Assembly: GCA_009760855.2 (NCBI GenBank)
Contig: WPIO01000002.1
Location: 4,930,001-4,994,000 of the forward strand
DNA length: 64,000 bases
Source: Cristatella mucedo
Taxonomy: Eukaryota; Bryozoa; Phylactolaemata; Cristatellidae
Reading direction: 5' to 3'
The notes beneath the pieces are model-generated. The model had not been told where the DNA came from, made no database searches, and saw only the letters and a program-made list of their open reading frames with translations. This document shows positions 47,101 to 59,100 of this stretch, in pieces. The translations under genes and the position numbers were made by a program. Numbering within the stretch: the first letter of the stretch is position 1; the number at the start of each line of letters is the position of its first letter.

Positions 47101-50100
47101 ACAGACTCGAGTTTGGCACCGAATTATGACGGCGGGCTGCAAAGTTTTGCATTGTGGTTGTCATGGCCGCTCTGTGTGTCTTATGCCACAGACACTGGAA
47201 CGGGTCGTGGCGGACCAGCTGAGCTCATATATTGAAACTTCAAACCTTGCTAGTAAGTTCCAGTCTGGCTTTAGAGCTAATCACTCTACAGAATCCGCAT
47301 TGCTTAGGGTGTACAACGACCTACTTAAAAATGCAGAAATAGGTAGAGTGTCTCTGCTTGTTTGGCTCGATCTTTCGGCAGCTCTTGATACTATCGATCA
47401 CAAAGTTCTTCTAGAGTGCCTCTCATCTCGCCTAGGCATCACTGGCACTGCTCTGCAATGGTTCAGGTCCAATCTCAATGGGAGACTCCAGAGTATTGGC
47501 GTGAATGGACAAAGATCATCCGAGGTACCTCTGAAATATGGGGTACCTCTGGGCTCCGTGCTAGGTCCGGTTCTTTTCACGGTTTATACTCTCCCTCTTG
47601 CTGATGTAATTGCCAAGCACAATCTAGGCTTTCACTTTTATGCGGATGACACTCAGTTGTACCTTTGCTTTGATCCCTCCCAGCCTTCGAGCACCTCGAA
47701 TTTTCTGAACTCACTTGCTGCAAGCATTGATGACATCTGCACCTGGATGGCAGCAAATTTTCTAAAACTTAACGATGATAAAACTAACTTACTAGTTATG
47801 GGCAAACCCAGTGTGATCCAGAGATTGGAAGGGCTGATGCTCAAAATTGGCTCTGCCAGCATATCTCCTGTCGAATCAGCTCGAAATCAAGGTGTCATGT
47901 TCCAAAGTGACCTCTCGTTAGACGACCACATCAGCTCCACAATCAAGTCTGCCTACTTTCAGCTACATAACATTGCTAAAATTCGGGCTTGTTTAGATAA
48001 GGATACCACGTGTAAGTTGGTCCATGCATTCGTGACATCCCATCTGGACTTCTGTAACTCACTGCTTGCTGGCCTACCGGTATGTGCAATCAGGCGCTTA
48101 CTGCTGGTGCAAAACTCTGCAGCTAGGCTTGTCTGTCGTGAGCGTCGCAGTTGCCACATCACACCACTTCTCGCCGACCTGCACTGGCTACCAGTCAAGC
48201 AATGGGTCGACTTTGAGGTTTTGTCGCTCACTTTTAGGTCACTTCATTCTTTGGCTCCAGCCTATCTCTCAGATTTACACCCCCACCAGGCCAAGCATCG
48301 TACCACCCGCTTTTCGGAATCCAACAGTTCACCACTACCTCGTACAAACCTCAAATCCTTTGGAAACCGTGCATTTAGTTCGTATGCTCTCAAAGCCTGG
48401 AACTCCCTCCTGACTTGCGTCAGAACATCCCCTGACTTGACTACATTTAAAAAGAACTTAAAAACACCTATTTAGGACAGCATTTAGTGGGTCCCTGTGA
48501 TTCGTCTTTCATGTGCCTATGCGTGCTGACACTGTGCATGCTGCCACTAACCACACTTGCATGGTGACCCTGTGCATGTCACCCCTAACCATGTCATTCA
48601 TGTCACCCCTAACCATGTCATTCATGATCAGGCATGATATTACTCACGATTCAATCGCGTTTCCCTTTGCAGCAAATGTAAAGCGCCTAGAAAGAGATTG
48701 AGTTCTCCGATGGCGCTTTATCAAGTGCGTTATCATTATTATTATTATTATATGCCGCTAAGCTGCTGGTGCACTGGTTGTGTTCACATTGATGGCTCTG
48801 TGCAGGATCACTGAGGGCACTCAAGTGTGTGATTGCGATTTCCCCCTGCTCTACGGGTAGCTGCTATAGGCTGCAAAGGCAAGCATGCAGCTGAATACCG
48901 TTTGCTCGTGGCCGCCGTGCTCCGTTGTATGCGCCGGTGTTACTATGCCTCAGGTGCCTGCTGTCACTGCTCTCGTCTGTGGCATGACACAACAGGCTTT
49001 GGCTTACGAACAAAAAGGGGTCACGTGCACGACAGTCAGAGGCAGCTTAGAGGAGTTGAAACAACCATTTTTTCCTGAGCCATCACCTATGGCTGTGAAT
49101 ACGAGCCTACGACAGTTGCTTAAAATCACGCCAGCCCAAGTCATTGCGGTGCTTCCTCTGAGCGCCATTGGCTCGTGTGATTCGCCTAGTTGTCACAGCA
49201 GAGCCAGCAGCTAGTGAACACTGTAGAGCTAGAGTCCTACGCACGCCCTGCCGCATTTTGCTTATGCCTCCTCCTGGCTCGCCATTCTCCAGGTCCATCA
49301 CCGAGTCGAAGCGGCGTTACGAAGAGAGACAGGAGAAAGCACGTGAGCTGCGTGAAAAGTTCCACAGTGAGAAGACTGAGCGACTGAAGGAACTCTTCAG
49401 AAAGGTTGGCCAATAAGCAGCTGCGTGTTGGTGCAGTCGTGGTGAAAGCCGGCGGCAGTCGGTTGCTGTCTACTGCCTCGCTGTCTACTGCCTCGCTGTC
49501 TACTGTCTCGCTGTCTACTGCCTGGCTGTCTACTGCCTGGCTGTCTACTGCCTGGCTGTCTACTGCCTGGCTGTCTACTGCCTAGCTGACTACTGCCTAG
49601 CTGTCTACTGCCTAGTTATCTACTCCCTCGATCACCGGTGTACGGCTTGACGAGTGGGTGGATTGGTGGGGAGGGGGTTGAGTAGTGACATCATTGCCCT
49701 TTGCTGCCGTGTTTGCTCACCACCACCACCTGCTGCCACAGGATGACCGAGCATGACCCCGGAGCATGGCACGCCACGTGACACCGTGCATTGGCGGCTT
49801 TCTTGTGCAGGTCGAGGAGGTGCGCGCCTGGAAGGAGGAACTGCTGCAGCAGAGGCGCTTGTCGATGGAGTGCAAGCTACAGAGTGCAGAGGCGAAGCGC
49901 AGCCAGCAGCTGCGCCTCAAGGTCAAGAAAGCTCACGAGGAGGACAACAAGGTAGTGTGCCCCAGAGATGGGCTCGCGTGGCTGATACAGCTACAGGTGC
50001 TGCAGTGACGCAGCTCGTGATCAGTGCTGGCAGCACCTGATGTCGCCCTCCTTTGGCCACATGTCGCTCGGGCTGCAGCTTTTGTGTCCTGCTTATTTCC

Positions 50101-53100
50101 TTCCCTGGTTTGCGATTGCAGGCCCACGAGATAGCATTCATCAACTCGCTGGAAGCTCAGAACAAGCGCCACGAGATCCTGTCTCGGCACCAGGGCATTG
50201 AAACGCGGCTGCAGGACCGCCAGGTGCGAGCTTTTGCTGCTGTTGCCGCTGCCGTCGGTCGGTCTGCCCTGTGAGTGTGCGGCAGCTGCAGCGGGGTGTT
50301 GCTGCAGCTGAGTGTCGTCACGTCGATGCTTTCGATCTCACGTCTGTCAGTCACAGCCTGACTGCTCTCGTGCAAGAGCGCACGAACCGACGGATCGTTG
50401 AGCATCCTGGGGGTGAGGCTAGCGAGTGGAGTTTGGCTCTGCGGTCCACGAAGCTTCGTCACCGGGCGGCAGCGCTCTGCGCCTGCTCACTGTCGTCAGT
50501 CCGTGCTGCCCGCGGCTTTCCCATCTCGCTCCGACTACTGCTGGTCTTAGCTGCTTGCCAAAAAGTGATTGCCTTGACTGCTCCCCCCAGCCCCACCCCA
50601 TCTCCCCCAGGGCAGGCTGTGGGACATTGTCATCGGCGTCTCTGAATTTAGACCAGCTTGCCACCTCACTGCCCGCCCATCCTTTCTCATCTGCTAGGAC
50701 GGTGTCAGTGCAGCCAGTTTTGCGTTTGGGCTGCTTCTTGGATTTGATGCATCTAGCTGCAGCGTTGACAGCACTAGCAGCAGCAGTAGTAGGCGGTGGG
50801 AGGTAGGTGGGCAGCGCAGCTGTTTAGGGAGCAGTGGTAGCTGTGAGGAGTGAGATCAGGAGCTGTGGCAGTGACAGCAGCATCGATAGCGGGAGCACTA
50901 GTGGCAGTGGCAGTGGCAACTGCTGAAGCAGCTGCCACAGCTAGAGCGACGGTGGCAGCAAGGCAGCACCAGCAGAAGCAGTGGCAGTAATGGCAACTGT
51001 TGCATTTGCAGTAGAGAGGTAACAATAGCTTGAGCAGTGGCGGCAGCAGCATCCGTTGCATCGCCATCGTGCATCACCAGTCGCAAGCAGCCGGCGGTGA
51101 CTGACTCCCGGCTCATGGCCACTGCTTGCCCTCACGAGCTCTCACTTCTTGCAGGGAGAGAGGCAGAAAAGGATTGACGAGAAAGCGGCCAAGGAGCAGG
51201 CGGCCGAGGTGAGTGCTCGAAGCGGCTGCGGCCAGGTTGTGGCTGCTGCTGCACTCGGACGCGCCCAGAGCTTCCACAGCATTGGTTGTCCTGGTGATGA
51301 CTCCCACTTTCGCCCACTTGCCCTGCATTTTGCTGCGCTTAGCTTGCCCGCATTCTTGCGTCCGGCATTCACGCCTCCGGCTTTTGGCGCGACGTTTGCT
51401 ATCGTGTGTTGCTGCTTGCAGAATAAATCGTGATTATGCACCGTCGTCAGCAACGCATCAGCCCCGTTTGTTAGGTCAGCTCCCACTCGAAGGCGTTCTG
51501 ACGTTACTGCCTACATTGACCTGGCTGTTAACACTAACTCACATGCCTGTTGTAGTTCGTTATCACCTGCCCTTTGCACTTGCATGACCGTTGAGAGTAT
51601 TCGGACGGGCAGATGGTCAGAGGCCCATTCATCCATCCCCCACCAACTTGGCTGCTCCCTCCTTTGCACTGGCTGCTCACTGTTCATTGATGCTGCCGAA
51701 ACGACCAACTGGGGGTGGGTGGGGCAACGACACCCAATGAAGCGCACTGTTGCTTGGAAAAGTCCGATAGTCAAGAGCATGGCCGAAAAAAAACGCCGGA
51801 AAAAAATGCCGTTTCTTGCCAAAGCCGCTTGCGATTGGCCTCTAAATTGAATCGGTCTCCGTCTATCTGTGCCCCTCTTCCCCGGAACCCATCTCCCTCT
51901 GCCTGGACAGGCTTGCTGGCTCCGCTGTGGGCAAATCGCTGAGCCACTTCGGGCGGCACGAGCAGGCATGATGGCGCTCGTTTCCGCCCTGACAGGACCG
52001 CCGGCGCGCCCTCGACGCCGAGCGCTCGGCACGGCTGCTGGAGATGCAGGAGAGGCGCCGGCAGCGCGAGGAGAAGATCGGGCAGCAGCTGCAGGAGCGC
52101 GAAAAGGAGCGCGCCGAGGTGGCCAAGGTGCGCGAGCGAGAGCGCCGCGACCGCCTGGCGGCGCTCGAGATGCAGCAGCAGACGCACATCAAGGAGCTAC
52201 AGAAGAAGATCCAGCACAAGGTGAGAGCGCTCAGCCGGCGCTCGAGCTTGAGCTCAGCGCCGCAGCCTTTGATCGCTGTGTGCTCGCGCGAGCGGCGACT
52301 CTCCGGATCACGCGCTCTTGCACGTGCTTGGTGCTGAAGAGCCTGCTAAGTCTGCCGAGTTCACTTCGATTTGCCCTGAACTTGCCTTGGGCCTCAAGCC
52401 CGCCGTTGCTTGTGCCACTGCGTCAAGTTGATCGCACGGCCTTCTCGGAGGGGCCCGGGGTGTGGGGCGGGGCAGGGACCTTGTGGCAGTCGCACACCCT
52501 AGCACTGCTTGCATTCTTTATTTATTTGTTTATTATTATTATTATAATTTATTACTCATTCCATTCTTTGCATGCGAGCAGCAAGAGGAGAGTGCGAAGC
52601 GCCACGACCACAACCTCAAGCTCATCAGAGAGAAGGCGTTCGTGATGAGCATAATGAAGCACTCCACGGAAGACCACAACGACGCTCCCGAGCTGGTGCC
52701 CTACGACACCAAGAAGCTCTGCGTTGTCTGTGACGTTCTGGTACTTACTCGGCTGTCGCGTCGCGGCTGCAGCTCGGCACTACGTTGCTGCTTGCCTCTG
52801 GCCTGGCCCGTCCTGGTTGGGATATGCCGTCTCATGCGCAAACGCGCACTCGACGGCAAGTGTGCATGATGTTGTCGATGTGCATGCTGTCGCACGCGTG
52901 GGTGCCAGTCCAACTTTGGTGCCATTGGTACCAAAGCAGCAGAAGCCATGTGCGGATCAGAGATAAAGTCTGGCAGTTGAGCCATTTTTGTGTGCAAGGT
53001 GCGCTGTATTCACTAGTATCTGATAGCTTTGTTGGGCATTAAAAATGTCAAGTTGAAACCCACCAGTCAGATTGATGTGGTGCACAGCAGTGTAAAGGGA

Positions 53101-56100
53101 CATCGGGGCACAAGAAAGAAAGAACTTTGTGTAGTCGTTGTCCTCAGGAGTTGAACTGTGGACGACGTGTGGACCCGTGGAAAATGTTCCGTGCGAGAGT
53201 TATGAGTTGTAAGTCGCCATTTCGATATTTCACAGCCTAATCATGCCGTGCGATGCAAACTGCGGCCACTAGGCCTGCCACAGTAATTTTACTAAGTAAG
53301 TTTGTAGCCATCAGATATTTATCCTAAAGACATCATGACTGCCTTAACGATTGTTGCTCAACGCATCTAGTTAATATTCCCTGTGAATCCATGCCGTTCT
53401 ATTTTGGTAGTCTGCCCGAATTTCTCGTTTGTTTTAATAAATTTTGCAATTGTTTTAAGGTGCCGCAATGTAAATGGCCGTGATTTTAGACAGCCTGTAC
53501 TTGCAGACATGCTGAGGACTTAAGTGTCATCACTTGCATCGTCTTGCGGTCGTCAATGCATTCGTGAAAGGCAAGCGTTGATTTTTATTGCATCGTTTGT
53601 GTTCGTAGATTCTGTCGGAAGTGCACCTGCTAAGCCACCTTCGTGGCAAGAAGCACACGCGAATCTTGAAGGAGCACAGCTGTGGCCAGGATATGTCAAG
53701 GAATGACATTGTACGTGCTGCCTGCTACCCTTGCACAGCAAGTGCACGTGCAAATATTTTTTTTTTATTTAGAACGACTGTGCGCACGATGGTTGCCGGG
53801 CTGGGCTTCCCTAACAATTGTTGCTTGTGGTTCATTAGGGCCAAACAGTGGTGCAAAGTGGCATCTCGGTCCCAGTGCCAGTTGCAGGGCACCTTGCTCA
53901 GAATCCCAGCGGCAATCTCCGGTGCGCAGTTCCATTTGCACTCTTCCCGTTCTCTTTCATTCATTATCTTGGTCTTTTCTGGAAGGAAGCAACACCGAGC
54001 CCCCATAGCAGCTTGCATAAGCAGTGGCTGTTTCTGCGGGCTATATAAATGACCGGAGCGCACATTGCAGGAGTCGTTCAATCTGGAGCACATACAAGAT
54101 GCACCAGGCGACTGTCCCGATCCTCGAGCCGAGCAAGAGAAAGAACGCCATAAGACGCAGAAGAAGCGGTGCAAGAAACTTCGCCAGCGAATGGTCGCTC
54201 GGTGTGTGGCCGCCGCCGCTGCTCGCTGCTGCTGCTGCTCGCTGCTCGCCGCTGCTGCTGCTGCACGCCAAGCTCGAGCTACTCAGACTGCGAAGGAGGA
54301 GTCGGCTGCTGCCTGCTGCTCGCGTGACACGCTGCTGTAGCGCGCATGCAGTAGCCAATGCGCATCTGCGTTTTTCTTGCAATCAGCGGCAACGAATATG
54401 AAGCGTCACTCGCTCAGAGGCTGGAGACGTTCGACTCACCATATAAAGCAAAGTATGTGAAGCGTGCCTTGCTATTTATTTACTGTCTGCTTTGTATATC
54501 TCTCTCTCTCTCTCTCTCTCTCGTCACTGTAGGTTGCCGTATATAGCTGAGTGGCCAATGTTTTTTCCAACATCTTCGTGTCCTGCAGTACTGAGGCATA
54601 AAAGTCGTATTTGTAGCTGTGGCAAGTAAGGCCAGCAGCCTAAGTTAGCTCTATTTACTGTAATACACTGGCCTGCTACTCTGTGTGCAGGTTTTACTAA
54701 CCGTTTTTATGGTTCGCTTTCAGCCAGTGCAAAATGCCTAGAAAATGATGTGTGGTCCAAAGATGCTTTGCTATCATTATTATTACTACTGTTATTATTA
54801 TTATTGTTAAGGCAATCATACCTGAGCATATGCCGTCTGAGTGGCCTGATCATTTAGTGCACAGACGTTGTGGGATAGGGGTGGGTGACTCCCCCCAGTA
54901 AAGGCTGCTGGGGCAGAACTTTATGCTGCTCAGCTAAAGCGGCAATATGAAGGGTGCCCCAAAACAAAACAAGAACGCCGTTACCAGGCCACATCTCAAT
55001 GTGGCCTCGATTGTGAATAAGGCCAACCAACATCTCTTTTATATTAGATCTGTTTGTCCCAGCTCACATTTTGTTTGCTGTCCGTGCTGCTTTGGGAGCA
55101 TGCAGCTGGCATGCTCGACTGCTCGCTCCGTTTCTTTTTGTGTCTACCCCCCTTGGTTTTTCATTCATTCGAGACTGAACTGTTTGCACCCCGTGCTGAT
55201 TACATTGAGCTCTCAGACCTCCCCTTCGCTCCTGCCTTGCAAAGCCACCCTCCTTCGGCTGTCCCCACGTGCAGTGTGCGCATCGTATCCCGTGCTATAG
55301 TTTCTTTGCGCGCGGTTCATTTTTCAGGATTAGCAAGGCCGTGAAGGACATATCCAAGTACCTGCAGACCGATGACAAAGGCCCGTGGCCGCAGAGCCGG
55401 GTCTCTGCCCTGGAGAGGTCTTTGGGCGAGCTGGCACGTGTCATTGAGAGCAAGGTGTGTGCTAGCGCCGATGGTGCTCTTAGGGTGCACTGCTGCTGCT
55501 GTTTCGTGTCGTCGTGCGAATTGCCGTTGTCCTGATATCAGCCTGGACACTTGCTTGTCCTTTGCAGTCATCACAGGAGCAAGCGGCATTCAGGGCTCTG
55601 GGCGGATTTGGTGCACTTACACGCGTTCTTCAGCTAGTCTGTGATGCCGACGATACCACACCGGTAATTCCTTTGAAGTAAGTGCCATCCCACTTTTGCT
55701 GGCAAGGCGTGAGAGCTGCGGGAGTGAGTGGTGCTGACTGCATGCAGCTGACTGCATGCATCGAGCATGCTTCTCGCCGGGCAGAAGCAGCAACCGGCAG
55801 AGACGCACTTCTCTGTGGCTGCGCTCTGGCTCGGTTAAACCTCGACAGCCGAGCAGCTGCGGTCTGCACCTGCACCGTCTTGCTGCTCGACACATTGCAC
55901 ATGCTGTGCATCACGTCTGCAAAATTTGTCCTCAGATCAAAGATTTACTCCTTAATATAGCTACATACAATCGGTTTGTCTTCACAGCGCTCTCACTGGC
56001 CGATGTCGCAATCGAGCATTGTGCAAGATTGCGGTGGCTGCCAGGAAGCGCTTGGCTTGCCGGCCCTCGGTCCTCGAGCTTCAGCAAAAGGATTTGGCCC

Positions 56101-59100
56101 TAAATCCCTTTGAAGGGTTTTTCATGAATTGTGCTGCTCCTACATGCAGCATACCAGCTATTCGGAGTAATTTAGTGTCGGCTCGATCACATGGATGGTC
56201 AGCAGCCTGCCTTCCGTATGGCCGGTGCCCTCGTGGGCAGTAGCAGTGTGTCGGTTTTGATTAGGGGAAGATGTTTGGATCCAAATGTTGTCACGTGCAG
56301 ACGAGCAAGATTGACCTTACTTGTGTCGATTATCTACAATCCTTTGCTAGTCTCTTTTTGTAACGGCCGTGACCTCAGTGGGCTCTTGTGGCCGTGCACA
56401 AGGCGGTTCGAGCTCATGGCGATGACCCGATTTGTTCGAATAGTTACCTGAAGCTGAGATACACACCTGCGAGCTTGATACGAGGCAAGAAAATGTCAAT
56501 GTCAAGAAATTTAAGCAGGCAGTAAAATGGGTGAGAAGGAGAAGGACCAGATGGAAATAACCATTTCTGAGCTAGCTGCTGCCTGATCTCCCCAGATCCA
56601 CTCACTAGCAAGTGAATCTGAGGAGATTAAGCAGTGGTTAAGTTGTAAAAACTCTCAATTTGCTCTTGAGTGCAAAAGTATTCTCGAGGCCCATTACAAT
56701 GGCCACTGGATGCAAGAAGCTCCGACTCTGGTCTAAACAAAGTGACTGCAACTTATAATAAAATAAGTTTCTATAGTACTAAAGTAAAGATTCAGTTAAC
56801 GTTTATCAATTTGTAGTGCTATAAGGAAGTTGCACCACACAGTGAATATCAATTGCCTATCTGAGCCATTGGCTGACCTTATTGATCTCCGATGTCATCT
56901 TTCTTTGATAAAAGCAGGTCTTCAGATTTGAAGCGACCTGCCTGGGCTCTGAGCCTTCTATCCACTTTACCATAGAGATACTCGATGAGATACAGGTCCG
57001 GAGATTGACTTACCCACTCCATCAACATAATGGCTCTAAACGAAATTCGAGTTTTTTGGAAACAATATTGAATACTCGTAGCCGTGTGCTTAAAGGTCAG
57101 TGATCAGGTTGGAAAAGATGATTATCTCCACGAAGCACCAGGTATTGCAACGTTCTATAGTAGTTATAAATAAGCGTATCGAGTCATGTTTCCAGGTATC
57201 CCCTACAGCAGCAGCCCCAGACCTTGACCCTTCGGCGGCAATATTTCAGTCTTTGGAAGGCAATTATCATTAAAACATTGATTAGAGCAACGACGTACAC
57301 TTTATATGTTTATAATTGCCAACAATGGTGAATTTACTCTTTGTTTCATTTGACTTTGCTCCGGTCTTCGTGGGTCCTGTGTGCTCCCGTCTAGTGCAAA
57401 ATGAGCCGGTTTGTGCTTGATTGGCAGAAGTGGCTTTTTTTTGCATTCTGAGCGAATGTACCTTGTTCATCTAGTCGACACCTAATGGTATACCTACCAG
57501 CTAGCTTCCCAGCAGCAGCCTGCAGGCCTTGAGCGCCAACCTTCGGCAAAATGTTGCCCAAAGCTCCACTCGTTGTCAGTCTGTACACGTGGGCGACCGG
57601 GTCTCTTTTCGTTATTCATAATACTGGTTGAAGCCACCTTCGTCAGGCTGAGCCACAATGAAGTCGTACCAATTCACGATTGTCTACCAGTTTTGATGTT
57701 GCCAACTCTCATTTGGTGCAAAGCCCAATATTGCTCTTCGAAAAGGTAGTCAACAAGATGACCTTAGGCATGCCTATTGGTAATAGTGTGAGCTTAGGAA
57801 ATGAGCTTAGCCAGTTCACAGTTGTTTTCGTACTGCTGCATGTCATAAGTACCTCCAAAATAGGCAAAGCAGTCGTACGATGAAATTCAGAAATCTTCCA
57901 TATTTAAATGGATTTAAGAGTTGAAGGTGAGGTCTGTCGTTATTTTTCTGTTGTGTACTTGGAGTTTACAAAGCGCCTTCGTGAACAGTAGCTGTCCCCC
58001 GGCAGAGGCCAGCCACCCATGTACACATGCAGTTCATAACATGCATTGGCGATGCACATCGTCTGTGTGGGGACAGAAAGTGATACATCTGGCATGCTTT
58101 ATTCATATTAATTATTCTGATTCGTCTCCAATCGCTTGCTTCTGCTTCATTTGCACCATCTGTTAATACGTTCAGACTTATGTAAAATCATAGGCACACT
58201 TTCCAATAACAAGCTGATCCTTTTGCTGGCTAGAAGCAGTGGCTTTATTACAAATGCAGCTGCAAATGCTTGTCATGTGTATCTGTTGTCGTATTCCTAT
58301 TTCCGGAAGGCCTGTGCATATGCATAGCTGGGAACGCAATCGTTTCAGGTGTGCAGTCAGTGCCTGCAACATCATTCGCCATGCTTGCAAAGGCTTCTAC
58401 GACAACTGCTACCATGTTTTGTTTAGCAATCGCATTGGCATTTTGATCGAGTTACTTCAGCACCGTCTGATGGTAGGTACTGCTTTAGGGTGGCTTAACA
58501 TAATGGTCTGTATGGCATTTTTTTCAAGTCGTTACCGTTTCACACCTATCTGACGTTTCACGTTTCGCATCTGACGATGGCTGTAACTGTAAACATGTGG
58601 CTTTTGCATGGCATTAGCCACCTAGTTCGTTGGGGTGCTAGAGTTTGCATCGCAAGTGTACCAGCCCAAGTCGCTCAGTGTACTGCCTAGAACTTGCTAT
58701 GGGACCTGTTGTCATATTTGGCCAGCTTTTTTGTGGATGGCCCACCTTGAGCATGCTGTTTCTTTTTTGGGCGTTTTTACCAGTGACTAATTATAGCAGA
58801 AGAACTTTGATGGCAAGCCCTTATCCTCTGTTCGATGCACCTGTATCGTGCCAAAAGCTTGTGATGATGTGATCAGATGTGATGCTTGCAGTCAGAATTA
58901 TCTGTTGACATGTTTCTATACTTTGACTATCAGTAATCCTCAGCTCTGTTTCCCAGGAAGATATTATCTCTTAGTTTCTGCTAGTGTTTCCAGGGTGCTG
59001 CATTTTAAATCCACTTATCTTTAGTTGAAAAAAGTTTGGTTATACATGCTTTGCAATTTCCTGGTTGTTTTGACCATACTTGTTAAAAAATTCTCGTCAG

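Noticed and set aside
47006-48475. A host gene within SCAPER intron 9
   Set aside because: The ORF is an L2 reverse transcriptase; only its first 60 or so codons (47006-47180) are intronic sequence and SCAPER exon 9 in another frame.
54191-54201. GT at 54194 (after ATG) as the exon 17 donor
   Set aside because: It breaks phase with exon 18; CG|GTGTGT at 54202 keeps phase and matches the spacing of the vertebrate protein.
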